A DNA stretch of 64,000 nt from Ahaetulla prasina (taxonomy: Eukaryota > Chordata > Lepidosauria > Squamata > Colubridae): assembly GCF_028640845.1 (NCBI RefSeq), contig NC_080546.1:81816257-81880256 (forward strand), given 5' to 3'. The translations under genes were made by a program, and so were the position numbers. Below, piece by piece: positions 10,437-19,509 of the stretch (position 1 is its first letter; each line of letters starts with the position of its first letter). The notes beneath the pieces are model-generated. The model had not been told where the DNA came from. It searched no databases and worked only from the letters and a program-made list of their open reading frames with translations.

Positions 10437-10997
10437 TGTTGTGGTCCACCAGCAGCCTGCAGAGCTGGCAATGGAGTTGGACTGTGATGAGGCTGAGGTG
10501 AGGCCAGGGCCATCGGGGAGTGTGGTGCGGACTCCAGAGCCTCCAGAGACTGATAGTAATGAGGCAGAGGAACAGGTGGAGCCTGTTCCTAATGCACACA
10601 TGAGAAGAGCTGCCAGAAGGCAAGAGCAGCTAAAGCAAAGAGGACAACTCGGGAGTAGGGCCAAGAGATGATTGACCCCTCCCATAAGGCTTAAAATAGA
10701 CCAGCAACAGCATTAGGACTTTTCCGGAAAACAACGTTGGTAGCTTCATCTTCTTCTTCGTCTATGTCTTGCATTTATTTCTGTGACTTCTGAACATTTG
10801 CCAAGAAAGGCCTTTGGCAATTTGCCTAATTGGACCAAGGTTGGTGATAGGACTGAGGAATTTGTGTTGGGAGGAATTTGTTTTAATTTGAGTTGAACGA
10901 CGCTGGGAATGAAGTAATTCTCAGCTGCGCAAATAAAGTTTGTTTGTTTTTTCACGGATTGAGTTTCCTACTACCTATCTGGGCCTGGGTCACAACA
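10437..10997 (+). mobile_element. Solo LTR, family A
   Basis: It begins TGTTGTGGTCC and ends GGGTCACAACA. Flanking 5-mers are ATAAA and ATAGA, a duplication with one mismatch. The promoter-like 'cataaggcttaaaa' lies near 10685 and the polyadenylation signal AATAAA near 10932. Six further family A copies or fragments occur in the window, none with internal retroelement sequence. Confidence 0.9.
10438..10671 (+). pseudogene. LTR-embedded open frame, family A
   Basis: The frame is open for 77 codons from the second LTR base: VVVHQQPAELAMELD, then RPGPSGSVVRTPEPPETDS, EEQVEPVPNAHMRRAARRQ and EQLKQRGQLGSRAKR before TGA. It is acidic and Pro/Glu-rich first and strongly basic at the end. It stops about 15 bases before the TATA-like box. 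With no early ATG it looks like the end of a longer protein entering the 3' LTR. Function is unknown. Confidence 0.55.
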
Positions 10998-11146
10998 ATA
11001 GAGCCAGGGCGGGGGAGGGTCCACCTTCGATTTACGCTACTAGTTTGGGCGAATTGGTCCGAACCAGTTGAATACCTCCTCTGTTACTTACCATGATTGT
11101 GTAACTAATATTCATGCAAATGGTAAAGATCACAAAATGCCAAGTC

Positions 11147-11480
11147 TGTAGTGCATGTTGAGACTGCAGAGAAGAGCAACGAGAATGATTAGGGGGCTGG
11201 CGGCTAAAAGATATGAAGAATGTTGGCAGGAATTGGGTATGTCTAGTTTAATGAAAAGAAAGACTAGGGGAGATTTGATAGCAGTGTTCCAATATTTGAG
11301 AAGCTCCTTCAAAGACGAGGGTGTCAAACTATTTTGCAAAGGACCAAAAGGCAAGACAAGAAACAACAGTTGGAAACCCACCGAGGACGCAAGCAACCTT
11401 GAACTAAAGAGAAGCATTTCACCCCTGATGTGGGTGTATCCTACCAAGATAGAGTTGCTATTCCACGATTAATAACTGGG
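11147..11480 (+). mobile_element. CR1 LINE 3' coding end
   Basis: The frame reads LRLQRRATRMIRGLAAKRYEE, LGMSSLMKRKTRGDLIAVFQYLR and NLELKRSISP, the C-terminal end of the CR1 RT protein. The 3' UTR is missing or decayed. It is 5' truncated. Confidence 0.8.
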
Positions 11481-11575
11481 CAACTTTATCTTCATTCATT
11501 GTGTGAGACAGATGGCAAATACCGGTAAATACATTCAAATTAGGGCTTCAAATTACAAATTCAAATTAATTAGGG

Positions 11576-12048
11576 CTTAGGGCCTGGGTACTTACGGAAC
11601 CGCCTGCTGTTACCACACGCCTCCCACCGACCCGTACGCTCTCACAGAGAGGGACTTCTCAGGGTACCGTCCGCCAAGCAATGTCGGCTGGCGGCCCCCA
11701 GGGGAAGGTCCTTCTCTGTGGGGGTTCCCACACTCTGGAACGAGCTTCCCCCGGGTTTACGCCAAATACCTGACCTTCGGACCTTCCGCCGCGAACTGAA
11801 GACACATCTCTTTATTCGCGCGGGGCTGGCTTAATTTTTACTGATTTTAAATTATCTATTATTAATTTTAATGGGGTTTAGTTTTATATATTTTAAAGTT
11901 TTTTGGGCCAATTATAAAATAAGTTTTTAAATTTGTATTTTAAATTGTATATTGTACTGTTGTTTTTATTTTTGGCTGTACACCGCCCTGAGTCCTTCGG
12001 GAGAAGGGCGGTATAAAAATCGAATAAATAAATAATAAAATAAATGTG
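11576..12048 (+). mobile_element. L2 LINE 3' end
   Basis: The plus strand encodes the L2 tail region (a frame equivalent to WNELPPGLRQLPDLRTFRRELKT, here decayed at about 11735-11830) followed by the 3' UTR and 'ccgccctgagtccttcggg' with GGTATAAAAAT and AATAAATAAATAA at 11980-12040. It is 5' truncated. Confidence 0.8.
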
Positions 12049-12068
12049 AATGTCCTTTGGCTCTAAGT

Positions 12069-12792
12069 CAGGGGTGTCAAACTGGATTTCTTCAAGGGCT
12101 GGAGCAGCATTGCAGTTCTCCTTTGTGGGCTGGTGGGTGGGTGGGTGGGGGGTAGATGGGATGGACACCTCCTGCAGCACTTTACTGGCCAAAATGGGGC
12201 ATGGGTGTCCATGTGCGGCCTCTCCCTTGCACTTCATTTTTGACTTTCCTGGTCTACAGCAGCATTCTGCCGGCCAAAAATGGGCCATGTGGAGGCCTCC
12301 CGAGACCTCCGTATGGCCCATTTTTGGCCAGCAGAGTGCTGCAGGAAGCCGGAGAGACCAAAAACAGGCCACAGGGTGTCTGTGTGTGCTACATGTGGTC
12401 CGTTTTGGCTGGCACAGGCACCATTTTTTTTTTTTTTTTGCATTTATATCCTGCCCTTCTCCGAAGACTCAGGGCGGCTTATACTATGTCAAGCAATAGT
12501 CTTCATCCATTTGTATATTATATACAAAGTCAACTTATTGCCCCCAACAATCTGGGTCCTCATTTTACCTACCTTATAAAGGATGGAAGGCTGAGTCAAC
12601 CTTGGGCCTGGTGGGACTTGAACCTGCAGTAATTGCAAGCAGCTGCTGTTAATAACAGACTGCATTAGTCTGTTGAGCCACCAGAAGTCCCATGGGCTGC
12701 TCATTTGGTATTTCCAGGCCGGCCCAGCAGGCCGGATTTAAGCACCCCACGGGCCAGCTCTGGCCCCTTGGGCCTTGAGTTTGACACCCCAG
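12069..12792. mobile_element. hAT-type element (CAGGGGTGTCAAACT family) with nested SINE
   Basis: Inverted ends are CAGGGGTGTCAAACTGG and TTGAGTTTGACACCCCAG. Flanking 8-mers CTCTAAGT and CCCTAGGT match at six of eight positions, so the duplication is aged. A minus-strand SINE sits inside (12424-12690). Related copies are at 26268-26402 and 58165-59162. Confidence 0.8.
12424..12690 (-). mobile_element. tRNA-derived SINE with L2-like tail
   Basis: The T-run at 12424-12439 is the A tail in reverse, followed by 'cctgcccttctccgaagac', the shared central blocks and the tRNA-like head near 12690. It is inserted in the hAT element, so it is younger than it. Confidence 0.85.
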
Positions 12793-12800
12793 CCCTAGGT

Positions 12801-13640
12801 GATTATAAGCACCCATCAGAAAAATTCTCATGATTTGCAATTGTAAATTTTTTGAATGCTGTTATGTACTTTGTTTTTACGCTTTGTTGTTCGCTGCCTG
12901 GAGTCCATCAGGAGGAGTGTAGTCTACAAACATTGTTAAATCAATAAAGTGGTAACTATTTGATTTTTTGGGGAGGGAGGGTTAATTTGACACTTAATTT
13001 GAGAAAGCGAAAGGAAGGTGGGGGGTGACATACCAGCCTTTATCCACCCTCATTTGATCTTCCTCCTTTTGAGAATTGTCTTAAATTCAGGGTTGTATTT
13101 CAGGTAAAGACATATAAACAGCTGATCAAAGGCTGATTCAGTCTATAGCAGAAATAATGGTGTGAGATTCATCTAATTAGATGCTAGATGCTATTTATTC
13201 TCTGCCTTAAAAAAAATTGTATTTCCTTCCATTAGAATATTCTGAGCAATTGAGACAGAGGTTTTTGTTCTCATTTCACTAAGTGATCAAGTTTGAGGTT
13301 TGCTTTCTATCATTTATTTCATTTTACCAATCTACTTTTCTTAACAAATAACACGTCTTTTCAAAAAAGGTGAGCTACAGTTAAGGTAATTACATGCTAC
13401 CAGAAAACCCTTTTATTCATTTTAAAAGGCACTGCTTTTTTTTTTTTTTAGCTTCAAGTATCTGCTTGGCATTGTGCAATGTGAAAGAGAAGAGGTGAAT
13501 TAGCTTTTATGTAATATTGAGGATTGCTACTTGCTGTCCATTAAGGGAATGAACCATGACAGCTGCGTCACAAGCACCTTAGGCCAAGCCATGTTGGAAG
13601 GCCATTGAGGTGGGACTAGATTAAAAGAGATCCCTTAATC
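12801..13640. other. Unassigned sequence
   Basis: No family was recognised with confidence. About 12835-12955 ends in 'tcaataaagtggtaac' and may be an old LINE/SINE tail. A T-run lies at 13436-13449. Confidence 0.35.
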
Positions 13641-13644
13641 TCTC

Positions 13645-14573
13645 CTTCTTCACCCGCATCAAGAGACTCTTTAGTTCCTCTTTGCTATCTGCCATTAGAG
13701 TGGTATCATCTGCATATCTGAGGTTGTTTATATTTCTCCCAGCAATATTAATTCCAACTTTTGATTCATCAAGCCCGCCTTTCTCATTATGTGCTCTGCA
13801 GATAAGTTAAATAGGCAGGGTGACAGTATACAGCCTTGCTGGATTCCTTTCCCAATTTTGAACCAATCAGTGGTTCCATGTCCAGTTCTCACTGTTGCTT
13901 CTTGACCCCCATATCAGTTTCTCAATAGACAAATAAGATGGTCTGGTACTCCCATCTCTTTAAGAACTTGCCACAATTTGTTGGGATCCACAGAATCAAA
14001 GGCTTTAGCATAGTCGATGAAGCAGAAATAAATGTTTTTCTGGAACTCCCTAGCTTTCTCCATGATCCAGCGTATGTTGGCAATTTGATCTCTAGTTGCT
14101 CTGCCTCTTCAAAATCCTCCCTGTACTTCTGATAGTTCTCAATCCACGTACTGCTGGAGCCTAGCTTGTAGGATTTTAAGCATAACTTTACTAGCATGTG
14201 AAATGAGTGCAATGATGCAATAGTTTGAACATTCTTCGGCATTGCCTTTCTTTGGAATTGGAATGTAAACTGACCTTTTCCAATCCCGTGGCCACTGTTG
14301 AGTTTTCCAAATTTGCTGGCAAATTGAGTGTAGCACTGTTACTGCATCATCTGTTAAGATGTTGAATAGCTCAGCTGGAATACCGTCACCTTCACTAGCT
14401 TTGTTGTTGCTCAGATTTCCTAAGGCCCATTTGACTTCACTGACCTCGAGCCAGGATTTCTGGCTCGAGGTCAGTGACCACCCATCGTGGTTATCAGGGA
14501 TATTAAGCTCATTCTTGTATAGTTCTTCTGTGTTATTTTGCCACCTTTTCTTAATCTCTTCTCGTCAGCCAAG
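13645..14573 (-). mobile_element. BovB LINE, reverse transcriptase core fragment
   Basis: On the minus strand the sequence encodes the RT palm: YAKAFDSVDPNKLWQVLKEMG (motif A region, near 14010-13940) and further on RYADDTTLMADS (catalytic YADD, near 13720). Stops and frameshifts interrupt it. This piece covers the part of the BovB ORF upstream of the other three copies. It contains a perfect hairpin at 14437-14477, reported separately. Confidence 0.85.
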
Positions 14574-15136
14574 AGTGGGATTTGGGGGTTCTCCAAACTG
14601 CACTGAATCTTAGCTAGAGGTTCTCCTGAACCTTGTGAACCTCCAGCAGCCCACCCCTGGTTGGGCCCCTCCTTCATTCTTCTAGCCATGATCTAAAAGT
14701 CCTACCATGAAGACCCTTCACTTGCTTGATCATGTCTACTCTCCAGCTGATACATTAGATCCAGTCCCTTCCTGGGTGGAGGATTACCCATAATGGACCT
14801 CTTTTAAACTTGAGTGCCAGGCAGGCCTACAAGAAGGCAGAAAATATTGTGCGTTCTCCCTTCCCATTACCCTGAAGAGAAAAATCTACGTTAGATTTCT
14901 TGCTAAACCAATGGCCTCCTTTTCTTTTTCCTAGCCATTCTCTCTCAATCAAATTGAATCCCCTCAATCAGTGTTCTAGATCTGTTTCCCCTGCCCCTCA
15001 ATCAGCATGTTTTTACACTCACACTTTCTACAACTCCCCCCCACCCAACTAAATTTTGTTTTGTTTTTCTTGGTCTTCTTATTGGAAGGTATCTCTCATA
15101 TCAGAGTTCCTTGTAGATCCTTGCATATTTCCTTGG
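14574..15136. other. Degenerate MITE remnant, then unassigned sequence
   Basis: About 14580-14660 has 'gggttctccaaactg' and ends 'agcagcccacccctg', like the end of the common hAT MITE, but no duplication is clear. The rest to 15136 shows nothing recognisable. Confidence 0.35.
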
Positions 15137-15147
15137 ATCCATTAAGA

Positions 15148-15448
15148 TAAAGGTAAAGGTTCCCTCACACATATGTGGTAGTTGTTCCCTGTTCTAGGGG
15201 TCAGTGCTCATCTCCGTTTCAAAGCTGAAGAGCCAATGCTGTCTGATGACGATTCCGTGGTCATGTGGCCGGCATGACTAAATGCCAAAGGAACACTGTT
15301 ACCTTCCCGCCAAAGGTGGTCCCTATTTTTCTTGCATTTTTTTACGTGCTTTCAAACTGCTAGGTTGGCAGAAGCTGGGACAAGTAATGGGAGCTCACTC
15401 CGTTATGCGGCACTAGGGTTTCAAACCACTGAACTGCCGACCTTTTGT
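15148..15448 (-). mobile_element. Sauria-type SINE
   Basis: In the minus sense it carries 'agctgggacaagtaatggga'-type blocks in reverse order, the conserved 'ttcagctttgaaacggaga' block and the tail 'gttccctcacacatatg' that mirrors the intact copy at 39059-39417. An exact 11-bp duplication ATCCATTAAGA lies at 15137-15147 and 15449-15459. The tail resembles the BovB 3' end, as known for Sauria SINEs. Confidence 0.85.
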
Positions 15449-15629
15449 ATCCATTAAGAAACCCTTATTTTCTCCTTACTTGATTTCCTCCTTGTTTAAC
15501 TTTACATCCTGTCTCTTCTATTGTGTCTTCAGCAAATTTCAAAACCAGGGCACCCAGAGTCCTAACATCACCTGTTTTCTTGTTCCTTCCCAGTTTTCAT
15601 CAGTTTATTCATTTAATAAACTGATTCTA

Positions 15630-15720
15630 TAACCCACTCCGGGTTATAGAAACTAAGCAAGATAGAGCTTGGTTGGTACATGAGTGGGAGAACACTAGGA
15701 ATCAAGAATATAAGCCAACC
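15630..15720 (+). mobile_element. 5S-rRNA-derived SINE relic
   Basis: The stretch 'gaaactaagcaagatagagc' followed by TTGGTTGGTACATGAGTGGG and AGAACACTAGGAAT follows the order of the 3' half of 5S rRNA (internal promoter region and beyond). It is too diverged for a 5S gene. 5S-derived SINEs are known in squamates. The flanks 15460-15629 are unassigned. Confidence 0.55.
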
Positions 15721-15766
15721 ATATTCTGGAACAAGGCTTTAACAGATTATTTCTGTACAGTAGAAC

Positions 15767-16111
15767 CAGGGGTGATATCCAGCAGGTTCTGACAGATTCT
15801 GGAGAACCAGTTGCAGAAATTTTGAGCAGTTCAGAGAACTGGCAGCAGAAATTTTAAGTAGTTCAGAGAACTGGCAAATGCTACCTCTGGCTGGTCCCAG
15901 AATGAGAATGGAGATTTTGCAATATCCTTCCCCCAGGAGTGGGGTGGGAATGGAGATTTTGCAGTATCCTTCCCCTGGAGTTGGGTGGAAATGGAGATTT
16001 TGCAGTATCCTTCCCCTGCTATGCTCACAAAGCCATGTCCACGAAGCCATACCAAACACACAAAGCCATGCCCATAGACCTGGTAGTAAAATAGTTTGAA
16101 TTTCACCACTG
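15767..16111. mobile_element. hAT-type MITE inside the mariner-like MITE
   Basis: Ends are CAGGGGTGATATCCAGC and GAATTTCACCACTG, with an exact 8-bp duplication AGTAGAAC at 15759-15766 and 16112-16119 that is part of the host element's terminal repeat. The internal 'cagtatccttcccctg' motif is repeated. Confidence 0.9.
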
Positions 16112-16744
16112 AGTAGAACTTCTGGTCACAACCATAATTCATTCCATAACTTTGGTCGCAACCCAATTTGGTCGTGACCTGAACCTAATTTCCCCATTGG
16201 ATTGTATGTATTTATGATCAATCTGTTCCGGACCCCTGTGAACTGAATATAAATATTGTTTTTTTTAAAAAAATTTAAGCACAATAATAATTAATTATGC
16301 CTTAGAACTCTCAGTATAATACTAAAATGTAAAATCCTTTAAAAACACTGAGAAAACCTTGAACAACAAAGAAAACAGAGTATAAACAAACAACAGGAAA
16401 TTTGGTCTTACAAAAAAAATGGCCCGGAAGGAGAAATTGGCTGCAGACATGTTTAATCGCCACGCGAGTGTGTGTTCCAGAGGTGCTATTCAGCCAGTTC
16501 AGACCGGTTCAGGCAAACCGGTAGCAGAAATTTTGAGTAGTTCGGAGAACCAGTAAATACCACCTCTGATTGACTCCGTCCTTGGCCACCCATTCGCCAG
16601 CTTGCCGTTCACCCCACCTGCCTGGTCACCGCTCGCCCTGCCCGCCTGCTCATCCCTCGCCTCTCCCACCCTGCCTGCCGCACCCCACCCCACCCTATAT
16701 ATGTGTGCGCGCATGTGCACATGTATGTTTTTGGCCAACCAGTG

Positions 16745-17266
16745 TGTTGTGTCTTGCCCGCTCTCACAGCAGCCGGAGCTTTCTTATCTGCTCCCGAACA
16801 CGGAGGAATGTATGCCTCCCGGCCCCAGCCCTGGCTCCATGCCCAGACAAGCTGAAGAGGAGGGGGCATCCCCTGGCCCCAGCCCTGGCTCCATGCCCAG
16901 GCAAACGGAGCAGCTAGGCCCCTCCCCCTCCTCCACAGCATGTGAGCCTGAGGAAAGTTTATTTCCAACAGCTGCTGATTGGAGTGACCCTCGCATCAGA
17001 AAACTGGATAGGCGGAGGCAACAGAAGGAAGGGAGAGGCAGGCCTTAATGAGTGCTGAGTCATGGAGCCACACCCCATGGCCTATATAAAGGATCTGCTT
17101 TCTGGCATTCTCTGAGTCAGGCAAAGTCTAAACATATCTTGCTGAAGTCACTTTCTGGTCTCCTGCCTGCCCTGAGGACTTTGCTAGGACTTTGGGCAGA
17201 GCTGCAGAGGCAAGCCTGATTCGGATTTCCCTGACCCGGCCATCAGCGGAGGAGTGGGACACGACA
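16745..17266 (+). mobile_element. Solo LTR, family C
   Basis: It starts TGTTGTGTCTTG and ends GGGACACGACA, with an exact 5-bp duplication CAGTG at 16740-16744 and 17267-17271. A TATA box 'cctatataaagg' lies at about 17081. It is the youngest layer of the nest at 15.76-17.39 kb. About 60 percent of the length matches the minus-strand copy at 3378-3907 almost base for base. Confidence 0.92.
16746..17048 (+). pseudogene. LTR-embedded open frame, family C
   Basis: The frame is open for 100 codons from the second LTR base: VVSCPLSQQPELSYLLPN, PGPSPGSMPRQAEEEG, a second PGPSPGSMPRQ, STACEPEES, then AADWSDPRIRKLDRRRQQ and KEGRGRP before TAA. The stop lies about 30 bases before the TATA box. The block W.DPR.R.L.RRR.Q also occurs in family D (decayed) and, weaker, in family B. 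No homology to a known domain was recognised. Confidence 0.55.
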
Positions 17267-17389
17267 CAGTGGTGGAATTATTTGAATCCCACCACTGATG
17301 TCTTCATGACCAGATTCAAAAATTTTGTGGATTTTTTTGGTCGTAACCCAATTTAGTCATGGTTGTGTACATGACCAGAATTTCTACTG

Positions 17390-17689
17390 TAGAAGGGATG
17401 GGATACTTTGTCCAGAAGAATCAAAAGAGTCTTTATTTTTCATCTGATGATTTTTTAAAAAGTCATTAGCCTGTAAACTAAATAAGCCCAAAAATTTTGC
17501 TGAATAAAGTTTCAGATCCTGGATATGTCGAACAAGAGCTTTTTCTTCTGCTAAGTGAGCAGAGATGATGCCTTTTGTTCCTTCAGTACCTAGCAGCATC
17601 CTACAATAAATTTTTATTACTTATTCTATTTATATCTTGCCTTTCTGCAAAGTAGTCGATCAAGGTCAATTTAGTGACAAATTGAAAAC
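17390..17689. other. Unassigned sequence
   Basis: Nothing was recognised between the mariner-like MITE and the CR1 fragment. Confidence 0.35.
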
Positions 17690-17880
17690 AAGCAAATCAC
17701 TGAGCCCAGATGGTATCCAACTGAGGATTCTTGAGGAACTCAAATGTGAAATTTCTGAGTTCTAACAAAAATATGTTATGTGTCTCAAAGATTGGCCTCT
17801 GCAGAAGAGGACTGGAAAGTGACCAATGTAACAGCTATTAAAAAAAGAAAAACAACCACTGGGTATGCACCATTATTTGG
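17690..17880 (+). mobile_element. CR1 LINE, internal RT fragment
   Basis: The translated plus strand, with interruptions, reads KSLSPDGIQLRILEELKCEI and KDWPLQKRTGK, the region at the start of the CR1 reverse transcriptase (the SPDGI motif). It is a small, old fragment. 17881-18125 is unassigned. Confidence 0.6.
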
Positions 17881-18133
17881 AGGAAAAAAGTATAATGAAG
17901 AGAAAAATCTCTTTCCTTCCCCCCTCCTTCTCCTAAAACTTTGGGTCATCTAGTGGAGTTAAATTGCGGAGGCTGTGACAAAAAAAGTTCTCCACATCTC
18001 ATGGGGTGTGTTGAACTAGCAAACTCATCCTCTCATGAACTGTTGAGGCCCATAAACCTGGGACTGTTCTATTGGAATCAGAGAAATCTGCCAGGAGAAA
18101 CCATCTCTAGCTACCAGTCATGATGGTTCTATA

Positions 18134-18368
18134 CAGAGATGGTATTCAGCCGGTTCGGACCGGTTAGCCCGAACCGGTGGTGGAAATCGTGGGAAATCCT
18201 ATTTAGGCACGTTTTTGAGGTGCATGTGCGGATGGTGCATGCACCAGCGAAGTGCGTGCGCGGAAGGATGGGTACACGTGTGGATAGAGTGTGTGCGAGC
18301 AAAGCATGCGCGCAGGTGCTCTCTCACATTTGCGAACCAGTAGGGAAAGTAAATGAATACTACCCCTG
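18134..18368. mobile_element. hAT-type MITE, intact
   Basis: Ends are CAGAGATGGTATTCAGCC and GAATACTACCCCTG, with an exact 8-bp duplication GTTCTATA at 18126-18133 and 18369-18376. At 235 bases it is the intact reference for the interrupted copy at 10279-11083. Confidence 0.92.
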
Positions 18369-18401
18369 GTTCTATACAATATGAATAGGAAAAATATATA
18401 G

Positions 18402-18557
18402 CCATAGAACTTAGACTTTTATACTGCTTCATAGTACTTTACAGCCCTCTCTGAGCGCTTTACAGAGTCAGCATTATTGCACCCAACAATCTGGGGCCTC
18501 ATTTTATTGACCTCGGAAGGATATAAGTCAATCTTGAGGTGGTCAGGATCGAACAGT
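18402..18557 (-). mobile_element. tRNA-derived SINE, truncated by an LTR
   Basis: The blocks 'tactttacagccctctctga', 'cacccaacaatctggggcc' and 'gacctcggaaggatataag' match the minus-strand SINEs at 56.2 and 56.8 kb. The tRNA-like head is cut at 'aggatcgaac' where the LTR begins. Confidence 0.75.
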
Positions 18558-18755
18558 TGTTGTGATCCATGCCCAAGTAGGTAGTAGGAATTTCAGTCAG
18601 TGTAAAAAGAAACAAAACTTTATTAAAACAGCTGAGAATTACTTCATTCTCAGCGTAGTCCAAATAAATTAAAGCAAATTCCTCCCAACACAATTCCTCA
18701 GTCGGCCTTATCCAACTCTACTGCCAGGTCTGCAGGCTGCTGGCGGACCACAACA
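18558..18755 (-). mobile_element. Solo LTR, family A, internally deleted
   Basis: Both ends are present (TGTTGTGATCC on the plus strand and GGACCACAACA) but only 198 bases remain; most of the coding-like and promoter part is gone. Flanks AACAG(T) and AACAT suggest an imperfect 5-bp duplication. Confidence 0.75.
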
Positions 18756-18935
18756 AACATTACCTGATGCACTGCTTCGAACTAGGTACATATATGAAGG
18801 GAAACCACAATCTCTTTCTGCATGAAGACTTTGACAAAATTGCTGGTATCATTTGTGATATTGTGTAAGTTCATGATCTGTGTATCCATCAAAACCCATC
18901 CATATTCCATTTTTTTATAGTCAAGTTTTTTATTT

Positions 18936-19509
18936 GGAGTTGGACAGTAAGGAGACTGGGGAGAAAAATGGGCTAGTCCAGGAGTCAGGGAAAGGCCCGG
19001 ACGAGGGCTCTGCGTCAGAGCAGAGATGGGGCCAGGGCCATCTGGGAACGATGTGCGGACTCCGTAGCCTCCAGAGATGGACAGCAGAGAGGCAGAGGAA
19101 CAGGAGGAGCCTGTTCCTAGTGCACGCATGCGAAGAGCTGCCAGAAGGCAAGAGCATCTAAAGCAAAAAGGACGACTCAGGAGTAAGGCTAGGAGATGAT
19201 TGGCCCCTCCCATAAGGCTTAAAAAAGCAGCAAAGGCTCTTGGTCTCTTTGTAGGAAAGCAACATTGTTACATTTGTTTCTAGGCGGCGTCTCTTGTTTC
19301 CAAACTTTGTGGGGCTTTGCCAAGAAAAGCCTTTGGCAGGGTGCCAAAGAAGACAAAGGTTTGTGATAAGGCTGAAGGACTTTTTCTGAAGGGTTTGTTT
19401 TGGAATTAATTTGGACTAAGCTGAGAATTACTTCATTCAGTTCTAATAAAATATGTTTGTTTAGGACTGATTGTTTCTGGTAATAACTACTTGGGCCCAG
19501 GTCACAACA
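18936..19509 (+). mobile_element. LTR, family A, 5' truncated
   Basis: It lacks roughly the first 40 bases and ends GGGCCCAGGTCACAACA at 19509. The middle carries the same blocks as the other copies, including 'gcgtcagagcagagatgggg', 'cctcccataaggctt' and AATAAA near 19445. The embedded frame is broken. Confidence 0.8.

Larger units (their letters stand above)
10279..11083. mobile_element. hAT-type MITE split by a solo LTR
   Basis: Ends are CAGGGGTTGTATTCACTTA and GAATACCTCCTCTG, with an exact 8-bp duplication TTACTTAC at 10271-10278 and 11084-11091. Without the LTR, the halves form one MITE of about 240 bases, closely matching the intact copy at 18134-18368 in inverse orientation. The MITE therefore predates the LTR. 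Confidence 0.9.
16478..17297. mobile_element. hAT-type MITE split by a solo LTR
   Basis: Ends are CAGAGGTGCTATTCAGCC and GAATCCCACCACTG. The flanking 8-mers GTGTGTTC and ATGTCTTC agree at six of eight bases. It carries the family C solo LTR at 16745-17266. Confidence 0.75.
15758..17389. mobile_element. Tc1/mariner-like MITE split by two nested hAT MITEs
   Basis: The left end CAGTAGAACTTCTGGTCAC is split at its ninth base by a hAT MITE. The right end is TGACCAGAATTTCTACTG at about 17372-17389. TA dinucleotides flank both ends (15756-15757, 17390-17391), the target duplication of the Tc1/mariner superfamily. The element's own DNA is 15758-15766, 16112-16477 and 17298-17389. Confidence 0.75.

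Noticed and set aside
15630..15720. 5S rRNA gene
   Set aside because: Only the 3' half is recognisable and it is heavily diverged.
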